Assembly (NCBI RefSeq): GCF_003865135.1
Contig: NZ_BHZC01000001.1
Span: forward strand, 248,001 to 312,000
DNA: 64,000 nucleotides
Direction of reading: 5' to 3'
DNA from: Streptomyces chrestomyceticus JCM 4735
GTDB lineage: Bacteria; Actinomycetota; Actinomycetes; Streptomycetales; Streptomycetaceae
The notes beneath the pieces are model-generated. The model was not told the DNA's origin and did no database searches. It saw only the letters and a program-made list of their open reading frames with translations. Positions 17,540 through 26,737 of the stretch are shown in pieces; the first letter of the stretch is position 1, and every line of letters begins with the position of its first letter. The position numbers and the translations under genes were made by a program.

Positions 17540-18292
17540 ATGAACGACATGAACCGCGGGTTCCCTACGGCCGGCGTTCGCCATTCTCCCGTCATCTCAC
17601 CGGCCGGTTCCCCATCGGAACGGACGATGCAGGGCATCTTCGGCGCACTCTATGCCAGCGACTCCTGGAAGCTTTTCCCCGGCGGTGACGGCAAGAACGA
17701 GAACCTGTCACGTTCGGGCAGCGGATCCGATCTCGTACAGACCGCGGCCCTCCGCCGGGAACTTCCGGAGCTGATCTCGCGGCTCGGCATCCGCAGCTTC
17801 CTCGACATGCCGTGCGGGGACTTCTACTGGATGTCCCAGGTGGAGCTCGGGGTGGATGTCTATCTCGGCGCCGACATCGTCCCGGAAGTCGTCGAACAGA
17901 ATGAGCGGAAGTTCGGGCGGCCGGGCCGCGATTTCCGCGTGCTCGACATCACGCGGAGCCGGATTCCGCAGGTCGACATGATCTTTTCGCGGGACTGTCT
18001 GGTGCACTTCAGCGACGCCGACATACGGGCGGCGCTGCGGAACGTCAAACGTAGCGGCTCCACCTACTTCGCCACGACCACTTTCACCGGCCGGGCCGGT
18101 AACGCCGACGACATCGAAACCGGCGGCTGGCGCTCCCTCAACCTGTGCCGTGCGCCGTTCTCTCTCCCCGCTCCCCTGCACCTCGTCAACGAGAACTGCA
18201 CCGAGGTCTACGAGTCGGAGGAAGATGGAGCGAGGGTCGAGCACCGCTTCGCCGACAAGTCGATCGGTGTCTGGCGGACCGCCGACCTGTAG
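17540..18292 (+). CDS. Class I SAM-dependent methyltransferase
   Basis: A 250-residue protein starting at ATG 17540 (AAGGG upstream). The SAM motif is FLDMPCGDFYWM, followed by an acidic residue in LGADIVPEVVE, motif IFSRDCLVHFSDADI and a post-motif strand GSTYFATTTFTGR. The N-terminal YASDSWKLFPGG region is typical of a small group of class I methyltransferases. The broken glycosyltransferase follows after 49 bp, so the pair may decorate a saccharide or glycolipid. The substrate cannot be read. Confidence 0.85.
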   Translation: MNDMNRGFPTAGVRHSPVISPAGSPSERTMQGIFGALYASDSWKLFPGGDGKNENLSRSGSGSDLVQTAALRRELPELISRLGIRSFLDMPCGDFYWMSQVELGVDVYLGADIVPEVVEQNERKFGRPGRDFRVLDITRSRIPQVDMIFSRDCLVHFSDADIRAALRNVKRSGSTYFATTTFTGRAGNADDIETGGWRSLNLCRAPFSLPAPLHLVNENCTEVYESEEDGARVEHRFADKSIGVWRTADL

Positions 18293-18341
18293 GCGTTCCG
18301 GGTCACGGGATGTCACGACAGTAACCAGAGGCCCGGAGTCC

Positions 18342-19626
18342 ATGAACGTACACTTATGTGATTCGCGAATGGCCGGAATACTCGTAGTCAACGAGAGGTA
18401 TTTCCCGGAGAGCGAGCTGGAGCCGGCGCAGGTCGGGGCCACCTCGTTCTCCCGTTCCGCATTGCGCTGTCTGCGGAACGCCGGGCTCTCCGCCGGGGTC
18501 ATCCTCTACAAGAGAGATGGAGAACTGACGGGGCCCCAGGTCGCTCTCGCACACCGGTCGGGCGTCCGCTGCGCCACGCTCCTCTTCCATTTCGACATGG
18601 ACGCAGCCTCGGTGAGCCGCGCTGTCGCCGAAGCGGCGGCTCTGCTCTGTTCCGAACACGGCTTCAGCGGCCAGGCCATGCTCTACTACCAGACGGATGC
18701 CCTGCTCGGTTTTCATCCGCGGGAACTCGCATGCTGCGTGACCCACCACGGGCCGTTCGTCCACGACTTCGTCGGCATGTTCTCGGCGCGGGAGACCGCC
18801 CGGGCATTCGGTGACGCGGCCAAGGCGCTGCACCTGTTCAAGCACCAGGAGCTCGGAGCTCAGGGTGAACAGGGTCCGGTCGAACGGGCGCATGTTCGTG
18901 CTCCAGCACTCACGCCTGCAGCGGGAGTATCTGGTCAGCCGGGGCGTCGACGAGCGACGGATCCGCGCGGTACGGCCGCCGATAGCGCCGTCCACGGCAC
19001 CGGAGCCGCTCCGGGACGACAGGCTGAGATCGTTCGTCGAGGAGGCCGAGCTGCTCGTCTTCACCGCTGTCGCACGGCTGGACTACTTCAAGAACGTCGA
19101 ACTCCTCGTCAGCGGCTGCGTCCAGGCGCGCAAACGAGGGGTGCCGCTGCGGATTCTGGTCGCCGGGGACAGCCCCGACGACGCTGTGGCGCGGGAGGCG
19201 CTGCGTGCTCGGGTACCGAGGGAGCGCCGCGCGGAATTCCTGGCGGTCGGAAAGCTTTCCAAGACACAGCTCTACGCCCTGTTCAGCCTGGCCCGGCCGA
19301 ACGGAATCTTCGTCTGCTCCTCACGGTACGAGACGTTGGGCATCACGCCGCTCGAAGCCGCGCTCTCGGGTGTCTGCACCCTGATGCCCGACACCGACAA
19401 GGTGGAAGCCCGGAGGTTCTTTCCGGTCGCGCACCGGTTCCTGCCCAGCAGCGACGGTCTGGCCGACGCGATCGAGTTCATGTACGCCGACCCGTCGGGC
19501 GCCCGGCAACTCGGCAAAGAACTGCGGGAGAGCATCGCGGCCGAGATATCCGAAGAGAACTTCGAACGTGACACGCTCAGCGCCTGGACCCACTTCTCAC
19601 GAGTCGCCCGGCAGGCGGGCAGGTGA
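18342..19626 (+). pseudogene. Glycosyltransferase (GT-B/GT4 type), broken by a 7-bp duplication
   Basis: The first part from ATG 18342 reads MNVHLCDSRMAGILVVNERYFPE and runs in one frame to about 18854; the rest continues in the next frame to 19626. The junction is a perfect tandem repeat GGAGCTC GGAGCTC at 18848-18861. Removing one copy joins HLFKHQEL to RVNRVRSNGR in a single ~425-residue protein. The C-terminal half has a nucleotide-sugar domain with SSRYETLGITPLEAALSG, the EX7E motif of GT4 enzymes. As written, the protein would be truncated near residue 250 and lose the donor site. The duplication may be a recent mutation, a reversible switch or an assembly artefact. Confidence 0.8.
18848..18861. 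repeat. 7-bp tandem duplication inside the glycosyltransferase
   Basis: GGAGCTC is present twice in direct contact. Its length is not a multiple of three and it causes the frameshift in the gene. Confidence 0.9.
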
Positions 19627-19918
19627 CCAGGCGGAAGCCCACCGTCGGCCGGAGAAACCGCACCGGTGGGGCGCGTATCGCCGCCGCCTTTGCCCGACGG
19701 CGGCGACCATTCACCGCGGCCTGCCGGCCGACCGCGGTGAACGTGCCCTGAACGCTCCGCGTGAGGACATGCGATCAAGGTATCGGCCGAGTAGCCCGGT
19801 GCCGGCATCGTAAACGCCGGGCGGCGGCCCCGTCGTGGCGCTCTACGGGCCCTGCGGCCGACGCTGCTGCCGCGTACGTGTCGCCGCTGGCCGCCTCGGG
19901 CCGTGCGGGTCCATACCG

Positions 19919-19974
19919 TTGCGTCGTCGTGGCCGCCCCTCCTATATTCTGAACATGTTCGCTGAACGTGTTCA
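19919..19974 (+). promoter_or_regulatory. Leaderless-type promoter with TetR operator at the start codon
   Basis: TTGCGT (19919-19924), an 18-bp spacer and TATATT (19943-19948) put transcription at or next to the ATG at 19955, so the mRNA is probably leaderless. Two palindromes, TGAACATGTTC (19950-19960) and TGAACGTGTTCA (19963-19974), overlap the start and would block RNA polymerase if bound by the encoded TetR protein. Confidence 0.6.
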
Positions 19975-20545
19975 TCCAACCCGCGCTGAACAGAAACGAC
20001 GTACCGCCGCCCGCGTCACCGCCGCTGCCGCGCGACTCTTCACCGAGCAGGGCTTCCACAGCACGACGGTGCGTCAGATCGCCGCCGCGGCAGGGGTTTC
20101 CGTAGGGGCGGTCATGGCGGTCGGGGACAAGGAATCGCTGCTGAGCCTGGTCTACGACCAGGCCATCGCCGCCCGCATCCCCGCACCGCCGACGGCGGAG
20201 TCCACCACATCCGCGGTCGACTACCTGTCCCGTTACTTCGACCCCTTCCTCGATCTGTTCACCGGGAACGAGGACCTTGCGCGCGCGTACTTCCGGTCCC
20301 TGACCCGAAGCGGGCCCGAGAACGCGGCGCTCGGCGCACTGCGCACGCTGACCGAGAGCAACCTCACCACCGCGATGGTCAACGCGGGAACGCAGGACGC
20401 CCACGCCAGGCTCGGTGCGCAAGTCATGTTCACCAGCTACCTGGGTGAGCTGATGCTGCTCGCCGCGGGGACCACCGATCGCCGGCAAACGGCTTCCAGG
20501 ATTCGGAACACCGCTGCATTCATCACCACGCAAGGCAGGAACTGA
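19955..20545 (+). CDS. TetR-family transcriptional regulator
   Basis: A 196-residue protein; ATG 19955 is at the predicted transcription start. The DNA-binding domain (residues ~10-60) reads TAARVTAAAARLFTEQGFHS and TVRQIAAAAGVSVGAVMAVG. The C-terminal helices form the ligand/dimer domain. A DoxX-type membrane gene follows after three bases, so the two are co-transcribed and probably co-regulated by this repressor. The inducer is unknown. Confidence 0.9.
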   Translation: MFAERVHPTRAEQKRRTAARVTAAAARLFTEQGFHSTTVRQIAAAAGVSVGAVMAVGDKESLLSLVYDQAIAARIPAPPTAESTTSAVDYLSRYFDPFLDLFTGNEDLARAYFRSLTRSGPENAALGALRTLTESNLTTAMVNAGTQDAHARLGAQVMFTSYLGELMLLAAGTTDRRQTASRIRNTAAFITTQGRN

Positions 20546-20548
20546 GCG

Positions 20549-20917
20549 ATGACTCTCTCCGAACTCCCGTCCCCGGCCTGGCCGGTCCTGGTCCTCCTCG
20601 TGATCCAGGCCGGTGACGCCGTGATGATGGTCCGCCCGCCGAAGTTCATAGTCGACTGTCTGGAAGGCGTACGGTTCCCGCGTGACTGGTGGTGGGTGCT
20701 GACCACTGCCAAGGCGGCCTCGGTCGTAGGGCTGGCCGTGGGACTCCGGGTGCCGGGTGTCGCCATGACGACCACCGCGGCGATCGTGGTCTACTTCCTC
20801 GCGGCCGGCGCAGCCCATATTCGCGCGAGGGCCCTGAACTCCGCCTTCTGGGTCAACTGTCTCGGCATGTTGCTGCTGTCCCTGGCCGTGCTCGTGGTGA
20901 GCTTCGTGCGCTGGTGA
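20549..20917 (+). CDS. DoxX-like membrane protein
   Basis: A 122-residue protein with four membrane segments (WPVLVLLVIQAGDAVMMV, AKAASVVGLAVGLRV, TTTAAIVVYFLAAGAAHI, CLGMLLLSLAVLVVSFV), the layout of DoxX-like proteins. It lacks CxxC motifs. It directly follows the TetR gene and is probably its target. Function unknown. Confidence 0.8.
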   Translation: MTLSELPSPAWPVLVLLVIQAGDAVMMVRPPKFIVDCLEGVRFPRDWWWVLTTAKAASVVGLAVGLRVPGVAMTTTAAIVVYFLAAGAAHIRARALNSAFWVNCLGMLLLSLAVLVVSFVRW

Positions 20918-20982
20918 CAGGCAGCGGATCGGCCGGATCGGTGGTCAGTGGCCGGTAGTTGTTGCCTGCCGGACAGGCCGAA

Positions 20983-21014
20983 GGACCGTCGACCGGGGTT
21001 CCGGCCGACGGTCC
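20983..21014. terminator. Bidirectional terminator hairpin
   Basis: GGACCGTCGACCGG (20983-20996) pairs with CCGGCCGACGGTCC (21001-21014), 13 of 14 positions, loop 4 nt. It lies between the convergent DoxX and phospholipase genes. Confidence 0.75.
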
Positions 21015-21062
21015 GAGGGGCATGGGGCGCAGGGCAGTACGGGCCTGGCCCTAGGCCGGTCA

Positions 21063-22052
21063 TCACCTGAACAGGCGGTCCCCGCTGTTGGCCATGCGGT
21101 GGGAGCCGCTGTGGCGGTTCACCCAGTCACGGATGAGGTTGATGGCGTTGGCGCACTGCCAACTGTTGTCGTACTCGCGCTCGCCGGTGAAGGCGGCGTA
21201 GCCCGCGATGATGCCGTCCACCTGCGCGTCGCCCAGCAGCTTGTCGACGTACCACGGGTCGTTGTAGGTGGTCGTCCAGGAGAGGGTGGCCGCGAGCTGG
21301 CCGGCGGCGCGGTCAGCGGCGCCCTTCTTCAGTTCCGCGCAGGTGTTCCACGTGGCTTCCGTGCAGTTGCCGAACCCGTTGGTGATGTTGGTGTCGCCGT
21401 AGTCCATCACCCGGCGGCCGTTCGGGAATCCGGCACCGGACTGGTTGAAGGCGTTGCGGACCTTGTCGCGGCTGCCGGTCGTGGTGATGCCCTCCAGCTT
21501 GCCGAGCTTGCCCTCCAGGCTCTTCCAGCCCCTGCCGCCGACGTCCGGCGTGTTGCCGCCGTGGTACTCGAAGAAGCCGTAGAGCACCTGGATCCCGGCA
21601 GCCGTCAGCCGCTGTGCCTTGTCGCGCAGTCCGGCGACGCTGCACGTACGGTTCTCCGCTTCACCGCAGTAGTTGGGGTCCTTGATGTCCAGCCAGACCA
21701 GCGACAGCCGGCGCCCCGCGTTGGCGTTGGAGATGATGCGGTCGAGCATGCTGTCGAAGCTGGTGCCCCGGCGGTTGTCGCCGGCCGAGGAACAGTCGTG
21801 CCAGGCACGCCATTCGTTCGGGTTCCACCAGGCACAGACATCGATCTCGATGGCGTTGGCACCGTGGTTGATCGCGGCGTCCACGCCGTCCAGGGTGTTG
21901 ACCCGGTGCGCGATGGCGTAGATCGCATGACGTTGGTCGGCTGCCGCCGCCGGGGTGGTACTGAGCGCGGTGGCACCGAGGATCCCGCACAGTGCCGCTA
22001 CCAGGGCCCGTACGATCCGCGGGCCGACGCCGTGTCTACGGTGAGTGGTCAA
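21063..22052 (-). CDS. Secreted phospholipase D, sphingomyelinase D/SicTox-like
   Basis: A 329-residue protein with an N-terminal signal peptide (ALVAALCGILGATALST, cleavage after AAAA). The mature part begins with the GDPD-like barrel: catalytic His in YAIAHRVNTLDG, metal residues in GANAIEIDVCAWW and the second His in WRAWHDCSS. LVWLDIKDPNYC and GDTNITNGFG are also typical of the SMase D family known from spider venom and some actinobacteria and fungi. Six or more Cys suggest disulfides outside the cell. It stands alone. Substrate (sphingomyelin, ceramide phosphate or lysolipid) is inferred only by family. Confidence 0.85.
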   Translation of the reverse strand: MTTHRRHGVGPRIVRALVAALCGILGATALSTTPAAAADQRHAIYAIAHRVNTLDGVDAAINHGANAIEIDVCAWWNPNEWRAWHDCSSAGDNRRGTSFDSMLDRIISNANAGRRLSLVWLDIKDPNYCGEAENRTCSVAGLRDKAQRLTAAGIQVLYGFFEYHGGNTPDVGGRGWKSLEGKLGKLEGITTTGSRDKVRNAFNQSGAGFPNGRRVMDYGDTNITNGFGNCTEATWNTCAELKKGAADRAAGQLAATLSWTTTYNDPWYVDKLLGDAQVDGIIAGYAAFTGEREYDNSWQCANAINLIRDWVNRHSGSHRMANSGDRLFR

Positions 22053-22627
22053 GAAAGGTGCTCCTCATGTCAGTGTGCGGAAGCGGAGAGCTGTGCGCAG
22101 CGCGGCGGGCAGGGGACGGTCCGGCGCGTCGACGCGTCCGGTAGGGGTGGCCCGGGAATCGGGAGCTCGGCCGAGCTTCAGGTGTGCGATACGCGGCCGC
22201 TGTCACGGCGCAGCGCGGCGCCGTGTCTCTTCGTCCCGGCGGGCGTGGGCCCGGCCGGTGCCGTGGCGGTGCCGTGCAGAGTGTCCGCGCCACCGCGGCA
22301 CCATCTCCGTCCTTTTGCCGGACGGGGTGCCGCCTCCTCGCGCGTCGGTTTCGCCGCCGCTGTCCCCACGGCGCTCCTCTTCTGTGCAACGTGACGGCTG
22401 CAAGCCGTCTTTCCGCCGCGAAAGTATCGCGCCCGGCACCGTTCCCGTGACTTGTTATCGGCCTGTTTTCAACAGCAAATGGCCATTTCGCCGTTCTCGT
22501 CGGATCTGGCGGACCGGACGCTTCCAGTAGGTCCGTGCACGCTGAAACTGACGGCGCCTTGCAGCCGTCACCGTTGTGAGGTCGTACAGTGCGGGGCCGA
22601 CGCCCCGGCAGGAGAGGTGGACAGCGG
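22053..22627. other. Intergenic region without supported gene
   Basis: About 575 bp upstream of the phospholipase gene and downstream of the hydrolase gene, both leftward. Open frames on either strand have no convincing start or protein-like content. The section 22440-22490 is less G+C-rich and may hold the phospholipase promoter. Confidence 0.4.
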
Positions 22628-23347
22628 TCAGTGGCCGGCGGCCTGCCTGATCAAGGCGGCGACCTCGGTCGGCCGGGAGACGTAGACCGTGTGGCTGCCG
22701 GCGACCTCGACGGTGTCGGAGCCTGCCCGTTCTGCCATCGCGCGTTGCGCCGGCGGCGGGATCATACGGTCGTCGGTCGCGACGAGGTACCAGCTCGGCT
22801 TTGTCTGCCAGGCCGGGTCCGTCACGGCGCCGTCGAGGGCGTCGACGCCCCAGGGAGACTGGGAGTCGGCCATGAACGCCGCCTGTTCGGCCGGCAGATC
22901 ACCGGCGAAGGACTCCGCGAACTTCGCCCGGTCCAGGAACAGGAAGCCGTCCCTGGGCGGCAGGATGGGCGGTACGACGGCGCCCGGCGGCGGGTCGGCG
23001 ATGAGAGTGTTCACCGACTCGCCCTTGTCCGGCGCGAACGCGGCGATATAGACCAGCGCCGCCACCTGCGGATGGTGGCCCGCCTCGGAGATCACGACAC
23101 CGCCGTAGGAGTGCCCCACCAGCACGACCGGGCCGTCCTGGGCGTCGAGTGCCAGCCGTACCGCGGCGACGTCCCCTTCCAGGGACACCGTCGGATTCTG
23201 GACGATGCTGACGTGGTACCCGTCCCGCTTGAGGATGGTGTGGACGCCCTGCCAGCCTGATCCGTCCACGAAAGCTCCGTGGACGAGAACGATGTTCCTC
23301 GGTCGCGGACGACTCGGACTCGGACTCCGATGCGGGCTCGCATGCAC
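22628..23347 (-). CDS. Alpha/beta-fold hydrolase
   Basis: A 239-residue protein; GTG 23347 follows GGAGG. It starts with an oxyanion loop IVLVHGAFVDGSGW, then nucleophile elbow VVLVGHSYGGVV, acid region LVATDDRMIPP and His in VAGSHTVYVSRP, so the Ser-Asp-His triad is complete. It is similar in layout to small actinobacterial esterases of the salicylate-esterase/hydroxynitrile-lyase type. The substrate is not predictable and no operon partner is seen. Confidence 0.85.
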   Translation of the reverse strand: MHASPHRSPSPSRPRPRNIVLVHGAFVDGSGWQGVHTILKRDGYHVSIVQNPTVSLEGDVAAVRLALDAQDGPVVLVGHSYGGVVISEAGHHPQVAALVYIAAFAPDKGESVNTLIADPPPGAVVPPILPPRDGFLFLDRAKFAESFAGDLPAEQAAFMADSQSPWGVDALDGAVTDPAWQTKPSWYLVATDDRMIPPPAQRAMAERAGSDTVEVAGSHTVYVSRPTEVAALIRQAAGH

Positions 23348-23597
23348 AGCGCCTCCTCTGGTGTGTGGGGCCGTTACGGCCACGCGAAGCAAGCCAGGTG
23401 CGGACGGGCGTGATCGATACCGTCAAGTGGCGTAGTTCGGCACCGGGCATCTCTGGCCACAGCCGCCTGCGGGCGCGCCACCTGGCCAGAAGCCGTGCCC
23501 GGGTGGCTCCGCGGAACGCCGAAACCGTCACGTGGTGCCGTGCGGAGGAGCATCCTTGTATGGACTGTTACTCCTCGCCGAGACCCCGCGAAAGTTG

Positions 23598-23903
23598 ATG
23601 ACGCGTATGCAAGGTGTGGCAGGCCCCGGGGAAGGTCCTCTCCGCGCCTTCGAACGGACCGCGCGACTGCGCGAGAGTGCCCGGCAGTCGGTGGTCAGGG
23701 CCCGGGAGATGCGGGAGCGGGCGGTTCGGATGCGCGGCCAGGCGATCGCGATGCGCCGGGAGGTCTGGCGCCAGGACGTGGCGGTGGACGTATGCGTGCA
23801 ACTGCTGCGGCGCGCAGGGAACGCCGGTGTATTTCCTGTGCGGGAGCCGGAGCAGGCGGCGGACATCGATGGGGTGCCTCCGCGCTGTCCGAGCGTGCAC
23901 TGA
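23598..23903 (+). CDS. Hypothetical Arg-rich helical protein
   Basis: A 101-residue frame from ATG 23598 with high third-position G/C. The centre is a charged helix very rich in Arg (RLRESARQSVVRAREMRERA, continuing RMRGQAIAMRRE), probably a coiled coil or nucleic-acid-binding helix. No known family. The weak ribosome-binding site keeps the confidence moderate. Confidence 0.4.
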   Translation: MTRMQGVAGPGEGPLRAFERTARLRESARQSVVRAREMRERAVRMRGQAIAMRREVWRQDVAVDVCVQLLRRAGNAGVFPVREPEQAADIDGVPPRCPSVH

Positions 23904-23981
23904 TCCTTTCGTTTTTCCTTGCTGATGTTGGGTTTCAGGTCCCGGGGTGATCATCTCCCAGAGGTCTCAGGGTGTGGCAGG

Positions 23982-25181
23982 TTACCCCGGATGCTGCCGG
24001 GTCTGTGGGTGGGGCCGGGACGGGACGCCTCGGGGCGCCGCCCGTTGAAGCTGCAGGTAGCGGGCCGCCGCCTCGGCCGTCGGGGTCAGCGGGCCGCCCG
24101 CTGCCGTGAGCTGCCCGAGCTGCCGCGTGAGCACGTCGAGCTGGTACTCCCTGGCGGCCAGCGCCAGCGCGGCGTCCGAGGCCACGTCGTCGGGAGCGGC
24201 GTGCGCGTGCGGCCGTGGCGGTGTGTCGAGCGCGTCGTACAGCACCGCGCAGAGGATTCCGGCGACGAACATCGTGTGGTACGTGTGCTGGAAGGAATAG
24301 GCGGCGCGAGCCCTGGGGGCCAGTTCCCCGTACTCGGGTGTCGAGAACTGCGGGCTCGGCAGATAGCCGAACCGCTCCCACACGCCGGTCAGCAGATCCC
24401 AGCCCGCGCGGGTGTACGCGCAGGTGGTGCCGGGGCGCAGCATCGCGGCGGAGAAGAGCAGCTCGCCTATCAGGTCGAGGTTCTCGTTGCCGAGCTGGAG
24501 TGCCAGGCAGGAGTCGAGGGTGGCCAGTACGGCTTCGGTGCTGACCCGCGGATCGACCGTGCGCCGCCCGAAATCGGTACCGAACATGACCGCATGGGTG
24601 AGCGAGTAGACGTCATTGGGATGCATGTCGACCACTGTCTGGTTCGCATACAGGACGGACCCAGGCGGCGCCTCGACCCCGTGCGAGGCCCTGCCGCCCG
24701 GGGCGAGCGAGGCGAGCCACTGCTGTTCCATGTAGCGGTAGGGCAGCCGTTCGGGCAGGCAGGGGTGCGTCGCGGCGACCGCCGCCGTGTGGAGCGCGTC
24801 GTAGCGCGCGTCGGGGTATCCGATGCGGTCGAGGAGCAGGTGCGAGGTGCCGATCGAGGCGGCGGACTGCGGGAGGCGCGCCAGCATGTCCGCGTTCCGG
24901 TCACTCCTGGCGTGCGGCAAAAGGACTTCCGCGAGTGCGCGGACGGCGGCCGCGATACGCGGCTCCGCGTGGCTCACCCGGTGACAGGTGAGGGCGAGCA
25001 GCGCGGCCTCGACCACGATCTTGTCGTTCATCGAGACGACGGGGTCCTGCTTTCCCGTCCAGTGCTTCTCGTAGGAATGCAGCCGCGGTATGTGCCGTAC
25101 GGCGAAGTCGAGAATGTCGCACATCCGGCCGCGGAGGTACGTCCCGTCCGCGGCGGTGCCCGCCGGCGAGCCGGCGGGCAC
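23982..25181 (-). CDS. DUF6895-like helical protein
   Basis: A ~399-residue protein; GTG 25181 is preferred (AGGA upstream), though a TTG at 25199 would overlap the previous gene's stop. The sequence is almost all helical, with segments such as MCDILDFAVRHIPRLH, ERLPYRYMEQQWLA, NDVYSLTHAVMFGTDFGRR and YTRAGWDLLTGVWERFGYLP, which match the pattern I associate with DUF6895 proteins of actinobacteria. No catalytic motif is clear. It sits immediately after an 83-residue gene in the same direction, so the two form an operon. Function unknown. Confidence 0.65.
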   Translation of the reverse strand: MPAGSPAGTAADGTYLRGRMCDILDFAVRHIPRLHSYEKHWTGKQDPVVSMNDKIVVEAALLALTCHRVSHAEPRIAAAVRALAEVLLPHARSDRNADMLARLPQSAASIGTSHLLLDRIGYPDARYDALHTAAVAATHPCLPERLPYRYMEQQWLASLAPGGRASHGVEAPPGSVLYANQTVVDMHPNDVYSLTHAVMFGTDFGRRTVDPRVSTEAVLATLDSCLALQLGNENLDLIGELLFSAAMLRPGTTCAYTRAGWDLLTGVWERFGYLPSPQFSTPEYGELAPRARAAYSFQHTYHTMFVAGILCAVLYDALDTPPRPHAHAAPDDVASDAALALAAREYQLDVLTRQLGQLTAAGGPLTPTAEAAARYLQLQRAAPRGVPSRPHPQTRQHPG

Positions 25182-25191
25182 CTGGTCCTGG

Positions 25192-25443
25192 CTAGGCAAG
25201 GTCGCTCCGCACGCTCTCCGCGACCGAGTCGGAGTCCTCCGTCGGCTGCGGAATCCCCTGGGTCGCGAGGAAGTACTCGTTGCAGCACAGGACGTGGAGG
25301 TCCGGGTCCGCGGGCCCGTCGTCCAGCATTCCCGCCTGCGACTCCACCAGCTTCCCGAGGGTCATGCCTCCGTCGATCACGCCCGCCTCGATGAGTCCGG
25401 AGACCATCTTGGCGACCTCGCTGTGCGTCAGGCTCTCTTTCAT
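25192..25443 (-). CDS. Small acidic hypothetical protein, coupled to the DUF6895-like gene
   Basis: An 83-residue protein from ATG 25443 with GGAAGAGAG upstream. It starts MKESLTHSEVAKMVSGLIEA, has a middle GGMTLGKLVESQAGML and contains a CC pair in HVLCCNEYFLATQG. It is acidic (pI low) and mostly helical, with no membrane segment. Its stop is within a few bases of the next start. It may be a partner or substrate of the DUF6895-like protein; it could also be a precursor-type peptide, but no leader/core division is visible. Confidence 0.65.
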   Translation of the reverse strand: MKESLTHSEVAKMVSGLIEAGVIDGGMTLGKLVESQAGMLDDGPADPDLHVLCCNEYFLATQGIPQPTEDSDSVAESVRSDLA

Positions 25444-25906
25444 GTTTGCTCTCTTCCGTGGTGCGTGTGCAGTGGTGCGAGTCCCGGCTTTCGGCCTTCG
25501 GCTTTTGGCTTCCGGCTTCCGTCGGCGTTCTCCTGCGTTGTTCGGTGGGGCGGCAGCGACGGATTGCGTGAGCGGGTGAACGCGACCGCGCTGTGACAAA
25601 GTCCGCAAGTGGAGCCGCGTTCTCAATGGGACCTGGGTTCTCCGGAGCGAGTTCCGGTACGTGAGTTGGCGCATTCCGCAGACGCACGTTCCGCTTCGGG
25701 ATTCCCACGCGTAGCTCAACCGGTCAGCGGTGACGACACCCGAATGGTCCGTATCAATGCCGTGGCCGCCGGAGCTGCGCACGGGCGGCTACGGAACGGG
25801 CACGAGGGCTCTTGAAAGGGGCGGTTTCGGGTGTGCTTGCGAGGTGGTTCGTGGTGCGGGACCAGGAACCCCGGCCCCCACGCGGGCCGCGTGCAATGAT
25901 CCGCTC
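25444..25906. other. Intergenic divergent region with short GGCTTYS repeats
   Basis: About 460 bp between the divergent small-protein gene and methyltransferase gene. A run of short repeats of the GGCTTTCGG/GGCTTCCGG type lies at 25486-25521 in the leader of the leftward mRNA. No gene is supported here. Confidence 0.45.
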
Positions 25907-26737
25907 ATGACACGGAACGGCTCCGACAACGAGTACCTCCTGGACAACCAACAGGCCGAAGCGGGCGAGCGGTTCGCCGCGCTGTCGGCGCTCTTCGATC
26001 CGTCGACGTTCCGGCACTTCGAGACGGTCGGGGTCGGCGCGGGGTGGCGGTGCTGGGAGGTCGGTGCCGGTGGGCCCACGGTTCCTGCCTGGCTGGCCGA
26101 GCGTGTCGGACCGGCCGGGTACGTGGTGGCCACCGACATCGACACCTCCTGGATGCGCGAGGCAGCGGGCTACGAGGTGCTGCGCCACGACGTGGCGGCC
26201 CAGGCGCCGCCGGAGGGAGGCCCGTTCGACTTGATCCATGCCCGGCTCGTGCTGGTGCACTTGGCCGACCGGGACCAGGCCCTGCGGTCCATGGTCGAGG
26301 CGCTGCGCCCCGGCGGTTGGCTGGTGGTGGAGGACGGTGACCCGGCGTTGCTGCCGCTGATCTGTCCCGACGAGTACGGGCCCGAGCAGGAGCTGGCCAA
26401 CAGGCTGCGGCGCGGCTTCCGCGAGCTGCTGCGGCAGCGCGGCGCGGACCTGGCGTACGGGCGCAAGCTGCCGCGGCTGCTGCGGGAGGCCGGACTGGCC
26501 GGGGTCGAGGCCGACGCCTACTTCCCGATCGCTTCCCCCGCGTCCTCCGAGCTGGAGCGGGCCAGCGTCCAACAGGTCCGTGACAAGCTCGTCGCGGCGG
26601 GGGCGGCCACTGACGAGGAGATCGACCGGCACCTGGCGAACATCGCCGCCGGTGGCCTCGACCTGGCCACCGCGCCGATGGTGTCCGCCTGGGGCCGACG
26701 CCCGGTGTCGGCAGACGGAGACGGAGACTGCCTATGA
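25907..26737 (+). CDS. SAM-dependent methyltransferase
   Basis: A 276-residue protein; ATG 25907 opens MTRNGSDNEYLLDNQQAEAG. SAM motif I is WEVGAGGPTVPAWLAERVG, motif II VVATDIDTSWM, then FDLIHARLVLVHL and LRPGGWLVVEDGD. This is the pattern of UbiE-like small-molecule methyltransferases. The gene stands alone; an alpha/beta hydrolase follows after 160 bp. Substrate unknown. Confidence 0.88.
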   Translation: MTRNGSDNEYLLDNQQAEAGERFAALSALFDPSTFRHFETVGVGAGWRCWEVGAGGPTVPAWLAERVGPAGYVVATDIDTSWMREAAGYEVLRHDVAAQAPPEGGPFDLIHARLVLVHLADRDQALRSMVEALRPGGWLVVEDGDPALLPLICPDEYGPEQELANRLRRGFRELLRQRGADLAYGRKLPRLLREAGLAGVEADAYFPIASPASSELERASVQQVRDKLVAAGAATDEEIDRHLANIAAGGLDLATAPMVSAWGRRPVSADGDGDCL

